A stretch of 64,000 nt of DNA from Solen grandis. Its lineage: Eukaryota > Mollusca > Bivalvia > Adapedonta > Solenidae. Below are positions 13,017 through 25,700 of the stretch, in pieces (position 1 is the stretch's first letter; the number at the start of each line of letters is the position of its first letter). The notes under the pieces are model-generated. The model saw nothing but the letters and a program-made list of their open reading frames with translations. It had not been told where the DNA came from and did no database searches. A program made the position numbers and the translations under genes. The stretch covers positions 56,187,089-56,251,088 of the forward strand of contig CM037777.1 of the NCBI GenBank assembly GCA_021229015.1, in the 5' to 3' direction.

Positions 13017-15637
13017 TTATAGTACATGTATTTCCCAATTAATTCAAATCATTTTCACAGGAAAAAGAGAAAATTCATAATATCAATTAATATGGCACCG
13101 ACACGTTAAAAATAGAAAGTTTAGGATTCTTTTTAAGCTAAAAGGCTTCCTTAAATATTCATTTGGACCAAACTCTTTCGAATCAAGCAAATAAACAATA
13201 TTGATAAAAACTATTTTTTTTAAGATATTACTATGAGAAATTTGCAGGTTATTCCTTTTAAAGTATGTTTTATCATTTAACACCTGTACACAACACTTAG
13301 GGGTCACGTTCAGTGGCAGAATATGTAACATGTATTGCATTTACAAAACTAGAAGCACAAGTCAAAAATATTAATCAAAGGTTAAGTAAATAAACACGAG
13401 AAAGCACATCATTAACCAGTATACATTCTAGATCTTAGCAAAACTGGTAATCAATTAGGATAAACCATGTTAATGTATGTTTTTGTGCAGTTTGAATTCA
13501 ATGCGTATATCTTTTTCTACACGTTTTTCTCTTTACGTTTAGAAAATAGTATAGTCAAGTCCTTATATACAGGGAATTATGTCGAGGGATTGTAACCAGT
13601 GTTCCTTGGTGAAGTGTTCCTTGGAACGCATGTGTCACCTGCTAAAGTTTGACGGAATATATATGACAAAGTGTGACAGACAGACAGACAGACGACGGAA
13701 AAGTGATCCAGTGTTAAGCAGGTGCCACAAAAAAAGATCGCAATTACAAATAAATAACCACTGGCCCACCTTCCAACGCTAAAAATGAGAATAGAGACAT
13801 TTCTAATTGGTTTAGGGCTGGATGCGAGTTAACTAAGCACAGCCGTTAATCTGTTTTTTAAAATAATCCCGTTAAAAGCTGGTAACCAAATGTCGAATTA
13901 TGGTAAATAATGTCCTCATTTAGAATTTGGAGATTATCTGATATCTTAGATTTACCTACCTTGGTCGTATTTCAATAACTTGGGAGTATATATGTGCTGA
14001 TTTTTAAAACACTCTCATCTGCTTACTAAGTAGTTTTAAGTGTACATTCTTATTCCGTTTCCCTACATAAAGCCTAGATAATGTCCTGTGAGAAATAACA
14101 CGTAACTAACAAGCATGAATAACACTTTCCGTTTTCTGCATGACTAAATGACAATATGAGAAGACTCAAGAGGTACTAAAATCTACAAACATATACAGTA
14201 TGTCTACACAAACTGGCAAAAAGGTAGTGGCCATAAAAGCGATGCTTTTGATTGTCATTTGAAGAACTTACCCCTCTGCTATATATATATATAGTATTCC
14301 TCTTTCGGGTGGGTAAAGTATTGAGAAAAATTCACTTATCTATTCTACAAAATTACCAATAATTGTACATACATCGTTACTTATAAAATACTGTCATGCA
14401 CATTTTGTATAATTATGAAAGATGAAAATAGACATAGTTACCATGGTTATGAAATTTTAATAATTTAATTAATAATAATAATAATAATTTAATTTATAAT
14501 TTAAATAATTTAATCCACAAGACCATTACGAGTATTTCACTGATGGAATGGTGTTTTACCATCTGAGACATTCACATTTGCTATTACTAATAGTTAAATT
14601 TTGAAATTACGTAGAATTGGAATAGTTCGTTATCAAACAACTGCTGATTACATATTTTATTTTTTTTGAAACTGTAACCCTTTCTGACAGATAATAATCG
14701 CAACCATTGTTTGATCAAGCTGTCAGTAAATATTTAAAGTCGATATCACATAATAAGCAACACACATCGGTATGTCATCAGGATGTCCAAAGTATATACT
14801 ACACATAACAATGATGTAGCTTAAAATCAAAATGAGTATGCATGTATTAAACAACTTCAAAAACCAAATTATATACATATTAAAATATCAGCAAACTGTC
14901 CCCACAAATGAAGTACGTACTTAAAATAAGTTGGATATCTGATTATCAGATATGAATGTTTACATGCAACGCAGTGTCAAATACATCACACGTTGATGAT
15001 TTATTTAATATGTGCTGCTTCCCAAAAAAACAAGGGCGATTATCACATGCTTCTGAAAAAAGTTCATAATGAAAGTGATATTTTGGAGCTTTATTAAACC
15101 TGAGGATATGAAAGAGGATTTTTTTTTTTCATTATTTTCTAGTATTTAATACACCAAAATCTTTTTCACATCTGCATAAAAGAACAGGTGTGTTGAGGTC
15201 TATTACTTCATTGTGTTGCATTCTATGTGTATCTTAAGAACTCAAAATGTATTGATTTCATCTCCATTCTCCAATATTAGCTCTGAATATATCATGTACC
15301 AAATTAATTTTTTATTAAAATTTTTAAATTAAAATTTTTTACTGTAAGTAATCTGTCTAACGTATATCCCTATACAACATAAAGAAAATTTCAATGTTTT
15401 CTCCCCAATACAATAAATAGTATGGTTAAAAATTTATAAAGATATCTCCATATGATAGCCATATGCATCCAATACGTTTACCTTAAAATAAACTCTTCTC
15501 AAAACAATAGTAAATTCCTATAATTTACATTTTGATATCATTAAACTAATAATTTTTTTGGAACAATATACTGAATAATATTAATTCATTAATGAGATGG
15601 GTCATTTTAAACATTCTATTCAATATTATACATCTGC
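13017..15637. other. Gene-free stretch and 3' flank of the Mab-21-like ORF
   Basis: AT-rich sequence with a short GACA microsatellite at 13676-13695, a TA run near 14281-14295 and an AT-rich palindromic stretch near 15305-15345. I see no exon. The part nearest 15638 would be the 3' flank of the minus-strand Mab-21-like gene. Confidence 0.5.
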
Positions 15638-17578
15638 TTAACCATTCATGGCTGCTTGAATGTTATACATGAGGTCAGATACATGGAACTTGGCCGCGTT
15701 GTGCTGCGGCCGTATAGCCAAAGACGTTCCCCAGCACCTCACTGCTTCCTCCAGTCGATGCTCCTGTAGCCGGATCCAGCCCAGCAGGTTGTATGCCGTA
15801 TCTCGGTGAATGATATCACCAGTCATGACCCATTCCAGGTTTTGTACGGCGACTTCTTTGTTAGCCTTGAAACCCAGTTTTGTGAACACCAGGTACTGCA
15901 TAAAGAACAAGAACACCTTGGCATCAACAACAACCCAGTCAAACCAGTTCTCACTTTCCTCATCACGTGACCCTGGGGGCGTGTAGTATGACCTGTACAT
16001 CTCATACTGGAGTGGTGGTGGGACAATGTTAACGTCAGATGGAAGAAAGGTGATACATGAAACTATCTCTGAATACATGATTTGTTTAATGGGTAGGTTT
16101 CTGTCTGTTATTCTATTTGCGATGTCATTCTTTAAAGTTGTTTTAAAACTTTTACCACAAATACAAACAGACGCGGTATGCCTTGTCAACTCCAGATCCA
16201 GTTTCTCCAGTATCTCCTCACACTCTTTGTACTTTCCCAGTCTGTACAGGACAGCAACATACATCAATCGGGTATTCATCAAGTCTGTTGCCAGGCCCAG
16301 GCGGAAATGGTGGTTACTTAGTGACAATAACTGTCGTGCGGTTAGCTCATGGTTTGATTCCAGCGCTTTAGAAGCAAGGACCATGGCTAACCTCTGATGG
16401 ACCCTTGGGTTCAAATAGGAGAACGCTTCTTGGGTTTGATGTTCAGTGTGATCCCGGACACACGCATTGGTCTGTAGGTAGTCCAGGAGATGAAGTAAGA
16501 ACTGTATGGTTTGGTAAGAGGCATTGTGAGAAAAGGAACGAATAAGGAGCATACAAGTAAAATCTAAAGAATCACTGAGAAGTATCATCTGTAAATGGTA
16601 TCTGTAGTGCACTTTGTTTGTTCTGTCAAACATCATTCCCCGTGCAAGTGTAAAACAAACGTTATCAACTTTAAGTCTGTACAATATATCAGGTCCAATC
16701 TTAAATATTTCATCCATTTTTTGTAAAATATTTTCACGCATTTTTTTGAAACCAATTCGGTTAAACATATTGGAGTTTGACATGAAGTAATTTGGGCAAT
16801 TACCAGATTGCACACTTTCAGACAGAACATTCAGACACCGAAACAAACAAGGTACAAGATTGTCTCGTGTCCAAATATCGGGTGGAGAGTTTTCTATTGC
16901 ATAGAAGAGACACGTCTTGCAGTGATACGAGGAAATGGCATCAACTCCGCCTATAAATGGTTGAATAATATCTTTCTTGATCATTTTCAACAAAATGTAG
17001 CATTTATGCTGTACAGGATTCAAACTGAGCACGAGTTCCCTCTCTTGTAAAGAAAACGACAATCTCCATTCAATATGCTGTTCATCACTTCTCTCGTAAC
17101 CGATTCCGACAACAAAACAACTCAGTTTGGCCATTCTACCTAATATTTCCTTTGAAGGAAATCCATAGCGGCGTCTCCGGTGGATCCACTCAGTGTAACC
17201 GTCGGGTATTCGAGTGCACCTAAAGGCACATACCGCATCAAACATTAATCCATGTCCTATATCATCTGTATCGGCGGGGCCATGTCTTTCACATGCTGGT
17301 CTATCAATATGCTCGATACATATCCTACCTTCTCTATCTGTGTCACAGTAAGGCGGTACATCTACGTGATTCACTGTCAGAGGTACTTTATTAAATACTT
17401 TCTGTAACTTAAAATAGCCCGGCTAGGTATCGGCTTCCTGAACCATCAACAATGACGTTCCATACCCGGTTTCACTGATGTCGACATTAACAGGAAAACC
17501 AAAATCGTGTAACTGATCCACATCTGATCCCATTCCCGGAGTAGTAGTTCCCTCACACCAACTACCACATATATATCG
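15638..17578 (-). pseudogene. Mab-21/cGAS-like nucleotidyltransferase, broken copy
   Basis: Reading the minus strand from about 17578, the frame opens with a nucleotidyltransferase signature: Gly-Ser (CGSWCEGTTTPG) then Ser-Asp-Val-Asp about 12 residues later. This fits GS-x(9-13)-DhD of the cGAS/Mab-21 fold. An in-frame TAG follows at 17423-17425, before PGYFKLQ. The frame is then open for about 595 codons to the stop at 15638. It includes a likely third acidic residue (LMFDAVCAF), the Mab-21 helical region (SYHCKTCLFYAIE) and a C-terminal TPR-like part (AYNLLGWIRLQEHRLEEAVR) usual in molluscan members. In this family cGAS-like receptors make cyclic dinucleotide signals after sensing nucleic acid; which ligand, if any, this copy used cannot be told. 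The region is intronless. The 5' end is lost at the junction with a LINE. CAG to TAG is the simplest origin of the stop. A later GTG or ATG start could yield an N-terminally truncated protein without the active site. Confidence 0.8.
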
Positions 17579-18800
17579 GTAAATCAGTCGTGGACTACGT
17601 TTGTGTTCCGCACGATGTTTTCAATAAGTGTAAGGATTTCAGAGTATTAACTGTTCAGTCAATTGTTGACAAGTATGCATTGCACGGATTTCTTGGGGCA
17701 AGATCAAAGTTACCGGACCATTCTGCTCTAATTGTCGATTTCGAAACAGACTATAGTGATCACAAATTACCAGACGAGGCGACCCCCAGCAAAGCCCATT
17801 ATAACCTGCGACGTTTACCGGAAGACTTTATGTCAAGTGACATGTCCAGACAGGCAATCACAAACATAATTGTTAGTATTGAATTAGCAAGGGAAAACCA
17901 AGAGGACATTGATTTGATTTATGATAACCTATGTAGCACATTAAAAGGTGAAATGGAAGCCAAAATACCGAAATATGGATATACAAACAGGGTTAATAAA
18001 CGCTTAAAGCACAGGAAACCTTATTGGAACGATGGGCTGCAAGCCCTGTGGAATTCGATGCAAATAAAAGAAAACGAGTTTCTTAAATGCTGTGCCGGTA
18101 ACCAGACAAGAACTCGACTCCGTATGGACTATATAAATGCAAGAAACACATTTGACAAATGTTTGACGCAAACTGAACGTGCATACAGAAGGTCAAAGGC
18201 GCTTGATATAGAGGGAATGACCACAACGAATCCTAATGAGTTCTGGCGGAAAATACAACAACTTGGACCGCGCAAAGACAAGAGTATTCCGATTGAGTTG
18301 GTAGATGATAGTGGAAATACTGTACAAGAAGAGCACTTAGTGTTTGAACAATGGAAAAACGACTTTTACAACTTGTACAACTGCAATGAAAGTAACGACT
18401 TTGATGAAGCTCATTATAATCGAGTCAAAACGCATAAGGTGTTACTGGAGAACAATATGAACGATCCGCTTTACGAGTCTAACAGTGAGCAGAACTTCAA
18501 TGTTACACTAGAGGAAATAACATTTATAACACAGAAAGCAAAGAATGGATCTGCGAGTGGAATCGACGAAATACCATACGATGTATTAAAAAACCCTGCA
18601 ATCATAGCAACTTTACAACATTTATTCCAGCTTATTTTCGACAGCAGTATCATTCCCTCTGTGTGGCGAAAAGCAGTTATATGTCCAATACTGAAAGACC
18701 GAAACTCCGACATGCGCGTTCCTATGCACTACCGGGGAATCAGTCTATTGTCTTGTATCAGCAAGTTATATACATCCTTCCTCAACAAACGTCTCACAAG
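17578..18800 (+). mobile_element. 5'-truncated LINE: endonuclease tail and start of reverse transcriptase
   Basis: The open frame enters at the end of an apurinic-like endonuclease domain (GKSVVDYVCVPHDVF, then PDHSALIVDFET). It continues through a linker (RKPYWNDGLQALW, FWRKIQQLGP) into the first reverse-transcriptase motifs (GSASGIDEIP, VWRKAVICPILK, YRGISLLSCISKLY). It stops at the N gap at 18801, so the catalytic RT motifs are not visible, and the sequence after the gap does not resume a recognisable RT. The missing 5' part is typical of truncated LINE insertions. It belongs to a different family from the LINE at 53785-57760. It lies head to head with the broken Mab-21-like ORF. Confidence 0.8.
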
Positions 18801-18900
18801 NNNNNNNNNNNNNNNNNNNNNNNNNNNNNNNNNNNNNNNNNNNNNNNNNNNNNNNNNNNNNNNNNNNNNNNNNNNNNNNNNNNNNNNNNNNNNNNNNNNN
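18801..18900. other. Assembly gap (100 N)
   Basis: Exactly 100 N, the conventional size for a gap of unknown length. It cuts the LINE reverse transcriptase. The true distance across it is unknown. Confidence 1.
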
Positions 18901-20908
18901 ACGTAGTCACTCACAACTATAGTACCTACATTCTGAGAGTCCAATTCTCTACATATAATACCGAATAACCTCTTAATTTTGTATGAATTATCGAGCGATT
19001 GAAAAGAATTCTACAACACATGTATGCTGAGGTTCAGCTCAAGTGTTGAAAACTCAATTTTGATTTAAAAAAAAAAAACCCGCATAGTTACGGGAAACAA
19101 TAATTGTATGTAGCATAAAAGCACAAAAGAACTATTTTCCCGGTGATGTTGCATAACTTTCACTTTACCACGCGGAGGAGTATAGTTTCATTCGATGCAT
19201 AGGTGGCTCGTGTCTGAATTTGGATGGTAGATGTGCAGGTTTTGGTTATTTAGTGGTGTTACAATAGTCCATATAGAATAATAGAAAGCTTGAATTCCGA
19301 TAAAAATCCGCATAACTTACTAATAATCACATCAGTCTATCTCAGATACATCGAGATACCTCCAGAGTGTATTGTTGTTCTATGGAATGGCTCACACACA
19401 CACACACACACATACACACACACACACACATGCTATCAGAAGCTACTAAGGGCACAGTGTGGAACATCTGATTTGCATCTACAGATAGAAACTGTGCCGT
19501 CGCTCGGTAGTACAAATCAAAGCGCTGATAGTGTTAAGAGAGCATTATTGTTGCATTTCTTTTGTTTATCAAAGTAACTTTAATGAACGGGGGTCAAATT
19601 TTCGTGCAATGCCAATAACCCCGCTTTAACGTTGCGTTAACATGGTCATTACGAGAATTAAAGATGAATGCATCATTTGTTTCATATCAGACTGTTAACA
19701 GTTGGCACATCGCCACTCTTACTCTCCCTATTTCTATAGCCTACAATGAACAATCATTTATAATTTTAATATAAGTTTGATATTTGGCATAAAATAAGTT
19801 ACACTGCATATCTGCAACTCATCAAACCCTCTTCCACTTGAGACACACACAACTTCAGTGCCTTCAGCGCTTTGATTCCTAATGTTCCCGGGAAATATAC
19901 CTGTCCGATAGCAAATCGCTCTATCTCGGCTAATTAGTTGCAGCAATATCCGAATGAACAAGGAAGAGATGAAAAAAGTAAAAACATAAATATTGCTGGA
20001 AAAAATGACAACATTGCCCCAGATTATTATCATATTTGCTTTTACACTTTTCTCAGGTAATTCATATCAACTGTTATTTCTTTTTTTTATAACATCGAGG
20101 GAAATTATCTAAATGTTCCTATCGCAATGAGTACATGGATGGATACATCATAGACCAACCTGCAGGATAATCATGTCTATTTTCATGAAGTCCAATTATA
20201 GCCTATATGAAATGCGATTTGAAAACAAATAATAGTCAGTAATGTGTCAATAAAATAAATATACCTGATATAAAGAAAAGGTATGCAACGAAAGTCCAGC
20301 AGGCTAATCTCTACTTGGCCAAGCTGGCCAGAGGTGGCCAATACCAAAAAAAAAATAACTTGAGCAGATCTCAGTATAGCACTAACCCAACAGGCATGCT
20401 TAACAAATTATCAGAGCTTAAGCAAAAATCAACCAGATGATGACCTTATCTTTGTGGTTGGCAGCTGGAAGGTTTTGTCAACTTATCCATTAAGTTTTTA
20501 TATGAAAGACATGCATCAAATACCCATAATTCAGAGTTTCACCAAATAATCACAGATGTTTTAAACTCATAATATGCCCGTGGTCCTAAACTGTCATTAC
20601 ATGGTTTTGATACCCTCAAGATGGTAGCTAGTTTTCTTATTTACAGTCTGTATAGAAACTTTGCAATTGTTTTTTAATCTGAAATTTTAATCAATGTTAA
20701 ACTGAATTGTTTAATTAAACTGATGGTATGTTTAGAAAAGATGCCTGTGTTAGATATCTACCCAATCAATGAAAAAAAACTTTTAGGAAGCATCACACAT
20801 TGGTTTGAATCACTGGTCAAGGTCACAGTACAAGATCAGATAACTTTTACCTGTTTTTACAAATTTATCTCTCCTTATTTGATTTGACGTTTTGGTTAGT
20901 TTTTTACA

Positions 20909-20951
<43 letters not shown>

Positions 20952-21261
20952 TATACTGCCATGCTAATAGATTAGCAAATAGTTGTGGGATTTAAGCAAC
21001 AAACAAAAAGTAAAAAAAAAAATTGTTCCGTTTCTGGTTGCTCAACCGACCCTCTTTTTTAACGACAAACCCTATTAAAGATTTTATTTACCTTTTTGCT
21101 TTTAAAAAAAGATTTCCCTTTTTTTAACCTTTCATTTCATGTAAAAAATAAAATAAAAAGATAAAATCCTGACCTACCGACTCTCTTTTTTATTTGTTGG
21201 AGCCAAAACGAATTGTTTTTGGCCTGAGTGATAATCATAAATACGCCATATTGAAACTTAG
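18901..21261. other. Gene-free stretch with microsatellites
   Basis: It contains a CA repeat (about 19391-19430) and an AT repeat (20911-20948). I see no exon, RNA gene or recognised transposon. Confidence 0.5.
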
Positions 21262-21488
21262 TTACCTTTCCTCATATAGACTCATTTTGACGCACCATAG
21301 GTACACATAAAGCTGATCTGCAGAAAGCAAACTCAACTTACCAATTAATTGTAAATCCTCTTTCAGACCCCTGAGGAGCAGCGAACAGCATAAAACCTGA
21401 TCAGTCTGCGAGTTACTGGCAGGCTGATCTGGTTTTATGCTGTTCGCATAGGTCTTTTCATGGTTTCCTCTATGAGGGAAAGGGTTAA
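21262..21488 (-). mobile_element. Hairpin MITE, family A, copy 2
   Basis: Reverse-oriented copy. The left end has decayed to TTACCTTTCCTCAT, the right end is GAGGGAAAGGGTTAA. The central hairpin is present with a changed loop region (GTTACTGGC). Confidence 0.8.
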
Positions 21489-22550
21489 TAACCACTTTGG
21501 TTTCATGTTTTGTGTATGGTTGTTGTACATCATATATTTGTGAATAAGCTTTGGGTACAGGGTAACACAAGTTTATCAATTGATATTAATAATTCATGAA
21601 ATTTTAATAAAATTTGTGTTATTCTTATAATTTGGACATTGATTTGAAACTCTCTTTGACATATTCCATCGTTATTAGGTAATTATTATTTTATTATTTT
21701 TTTTTTGTTAATTAAAACATTTTCATCATTTTATAATTTTTTCGATTTTTAATTTATAATGCTAGTTTCCCAATAAGAGAGCAAAAGAATGTAAAAAAGA
21801 TAACAAAAAAATATATATATATATACTGTGCAAAATATTTCAAAGAAATAAAATTGCTGATTTACTTTCCCAAGATAATTATCCTCAGTCACCACCACCT
21901 GTAAACAAAATGTTGCCTATAATAGGCCACATATGTATATATACATGTATGTAGTGTTGTACAGTATGTATACTTCTCGTAAATGCATTAAATATTATTT
22001 GAAAAAATTGGAAAATTTACCTTAATATATTATTGCTTGTGAAAAAGTTGTAATTGTAACTCAAAACCGCTAGTCAGTACCTTTAATTAAGGAATGACCT
22101 TACCAAATATCTCATTTAGGCATGTTTTGATGCTGTGCAAACAGAGCAGACCCAGCCCAGATTCTACACGTCTGTATGACTAAGAAAAATTGATTGTTTT
22201 ATATATGCCATTTAAAGTTTAGTAAATTCATGTTCATGGTCATAAATTTGTAAATGAATATTTGAAGGTAAAGCTTTCATGAATAGCAAGTAACACCAAG
22301 GCTTAATGGCAAGGCAGTTAGGTTTAGTTTTCATCACTATAGGTTATCAGTCGTAGCCTTGGAGACAACTTTTCATTATTCCTTTCCTATTCCCTCTTAA
22401 AAACCTAGAAATAATCAATGGTTGAAACAAAGAACACAGACAGAGAGACACACATAATGTAATAAACAGTTAATCTGACATTTGAATGACCTGTAATAAT
22501 ATATCTTCAAATAGTCGGACATGTCATTCCTAGCTCTTGTTCCTATTTGA

Positions 22551-22697
22551 TTAAGCCTTTACTTCATATAGACTCATTTTGACGCAAAGGCAAACAGAGC
22601 AGATCCAGATTAGCTAGCTCCTATTGGAGCTGTCTGATCAGCTGGGTCTCCCCTGTTTGTAGCTCATTTTCTACACTGTCAAGAGGTAAAGGATTAA
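22551..22697. mobile_element. Short TTAA MITE, family B-like
   Basis: Begins TTAAGCCTTTACTTCATATAG and ends AAGAGGTAAAGGATTAA. An internal inverted pair (AGCTCCTATTGGAGCT) and CAAACAGAGCAGA are shared with other family B copies. It ends 12 bp before the first candidate ATG of the Ly6-type gene, so it may lie in that gene's 5' UTR or promoter. Confidence 0.55.
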
Positions 22698-22709
22698 TGT
22701 TGGCAGACA

Positions 22710-25700
22710 ATGGTCAGATTCACAGGTATGATGGTGCTATGTGTTTCAGTATGTCAGTGCAATATACGATGTTACCTGTGTACCACACAAGGAGGGGAGT
22801 TTGCAGACAGGTGTGGAGATGAGTTCAGACTCACCTCAGTTGATGCCTCATTTTGTAGTGGGAGCTGCAGAAAGACACGAGGATATAGAAGTATGTACTA
22901 TTCCATCTTCTAAGCTAATGAAAGTACACTTAAATACCACTGGTATTGATACTGTATAAATCCATTCTGTTGTCCCCAGTGGCTGAGTGGTTAGAGTGTC
23001 CAACTTGGGAATGATAGGAGGTCTTGGGTACGACCCCTGGCCATGATATACCAAGTCATAAGAAATGGTACTGCTATATCTTTCTTGCTTGGCACTCAGC
23101 ATAGAAGGGTAGTTCCAGGACTGGTTAACCCTTTCCCTCATATAGACTCATTTTGACGCACTCAATAGGTATCACATAAAGCCTGATCTGCAGAAAACCA
23201 CAGTTAAACCTTACCAAATTTAATTATAAAATCCCTATTTCTAGACCACTGAGGAGCAGCGAACAGCATAAAACCTGATCAGCCTGCGAGTTACTCGCAG
23301 GCTGATCTGGTTTTATGCTGTTCGCATAGGTCTTTTCATGGTTTCCTCTATGAGGGAAAGGGTTAACTTGATGTCAAGATAATGTGACTGGGTTTGGTTT
23401 CATGCCACATGTCTGCGATGTGATAATGCAGTGTGGCAGCACTATATTTGCCTTGAGTAGATATAGTCACCAAAGGACAGAAATACTGTCAGTGGGATGT
23501 TAAACCCAAACAAAACAAACATATTTATATTGACACACTCCATTATTTACAGAACATGACAGCAAGTGTCATGCAGGTCCAATATCTGCATTTTGTAATT
23601 TGTTAACGGTAGTTGACATGAGGTGCCTTTTCATATACATGTAGTTTTAATGGGGTTCAACAGACCTTGCCAGTGTTTATAGATGTATTCAAACTGACCT
23701 AGATTTTATCTGATAGGTACACTGAGGGAGAAGGTAGTCAGTGGTTGACCAGGTTTACACAAATTTATACATGGTCTTGTTTGTGCTACTGTTTGTGAGT
23801 ACTAGATTTTGTCATGATTGGGAATCCCTTAACAATAGAATCTATTTAAGTCTTGCCTATGTATGATTTATGTATTATAGATGTAGGTTTGGGTTGGGCT
23901 TAAAACTGGATTTGTGCATATGACACGGCACACATATAAAGTAATGGTTGATGAATTGGTTTAAAATAAAAAGACACAAAGTTAGATTTAAAGTATGTTT
24001 TTTCTGTTACATGGTGTGGTGGTTATTGAAATGAAGCTTTCTCGGATTTAGCATAAATTATTGAAATAGATCCTTATGTAACAGAAATTTCAAATTTGCA
24101 TGAAACAGACATTTTGATCATGTAAAGGGAATAGATGACAAACAATACTCAGTTAATTGATAATGCGCAAGGTAGACATTTAGTTGTTTTGTAAAAACCA
24201 CTGCATAACAGTTATGTCAAGTTATTTGATGCGATTAAAGGCATGGTCTGCAGTTGGATATAATAATTCTGTCATCTTGTAAAAGAATGGAAAAGCAAGT
24301 TGACTTTGAGGGCATCCTTAACCCTTTCCCTCATAGAGGAAACCATGAAAAGACCTATGCGAACAACATAAAACCAGATCAGCCTGCGAGTAACTCGCAG
24401 GCTGATCAGGTTTTATGCTGTTCGCTGCTCCTCAGTGGTCTGGAAATGAGGATTTTATAATTAAATTTGGTAAGGTTTAACTGTGGTTTTCTGCAGATCA
24501 GGCGTTATGTGGTACCTATTGAGTGCGTCAAAATGAGTCTATATGAGGGAAAGGGTTAAGCGACTGCAGATCCAAAGGTTGTGGGTTCGAACCCTGTTGG
24601 GGACAGGGATTTTTAATGGCCTTTCCAGACACAAAGTACTGGTCCAAACCAGGAGCCATTAAGAGGGATTAGTAGAACTTGTAAAAACTTGTTCCCCAAT
24701 TGATGTTGAATCAATAAATTAAAAGTAAACTTTACTATTGTGAATGCAATTGGAACTTGTTGCCTAGTGATACTATAGAGGGAAAGATGTTAAACCCATT
24801 CAAGAGCTTCCTGAAAACATTTACATGTATTTAAATGGACATAAAGTTTAATTTTATTCAGGAATGGTCATCTATGACAAGATAAATGGACATGAAAATA
24901 AGCCAATGAGAAAAGCTTTGAAGTGCTTTGTGATAAAAAATAGGGGGTTTACTTTTTTTAATTTATTAAGCCTTTGTAAAAAGGGTTTGGTTTACTTATA
25001 ATATTGTTTATTAACTTGCCTTACGCTTGAACGCTAAGGAGAGGAAAATATATTAAAGAGGTATATCAACTAAGGTTCCATGGTAGTCAAGTCAATGTTT
25101 GGAACTAGGCTTAGTTTAACCTCAACTGTAGCTATCAAAGATAATGATTAAATAACCTGTATCTGTTGAAAGAACCCTGAACATCACTAAATAATTTCAA
25201 TGATAGCTCTAGTTGGTTAAGTATATTTTTAATGAATTATACAAATACATGTATTTGATTTTCCTACATTGCAGAAGATACCTTGTTTTTTTGTTGATTT
25301 AGGAAAAAGTAGAGGAATCCCCTATCAATAAACAATATAACAAAGAACATGTGATACATATTTTAAAATAAATCTGTAAACAAAAAGAGAATGAATGTGT
25401 TGCTTGATTTGAGAGTCCAAAGTCCAAAAAGTTAACCCTTTCCCTCAGAGGACACCATGAAAAGGCCTATGCGAACAGCATAAAACCAGATCAGCCTGCG
25501 AGTAACTCGCAGGCTGATCAGGTTTTATGCTGTTCGCTGCTCCTCAGTGGTCTGGAAATGAGGACTTTATAATTAAATTTGGTAAGGTTTAACTGTGGTT
25601 TTCTGCAGATCAGGCTTTATGTGGTACCTATTGAGTGCGTCAAAATGAGTCTATATGACGGAAAGGGTTAAAAGGATATCTGTTTTGCTTTTCCTATGAC

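Noticed and set aside
16026..17050. Plus-strand ORFs antisense to the Mab-21-like frame
   Set aside because: Shadows of the 578-codon minus-strand frame with no domain of their own.
24254..24460. 68-codon plus-strand ORF in the Ly6-gene intron
   Set aside because: Most of it is the MITE A hairpin; the same peptide appears wherever the MITE is present.
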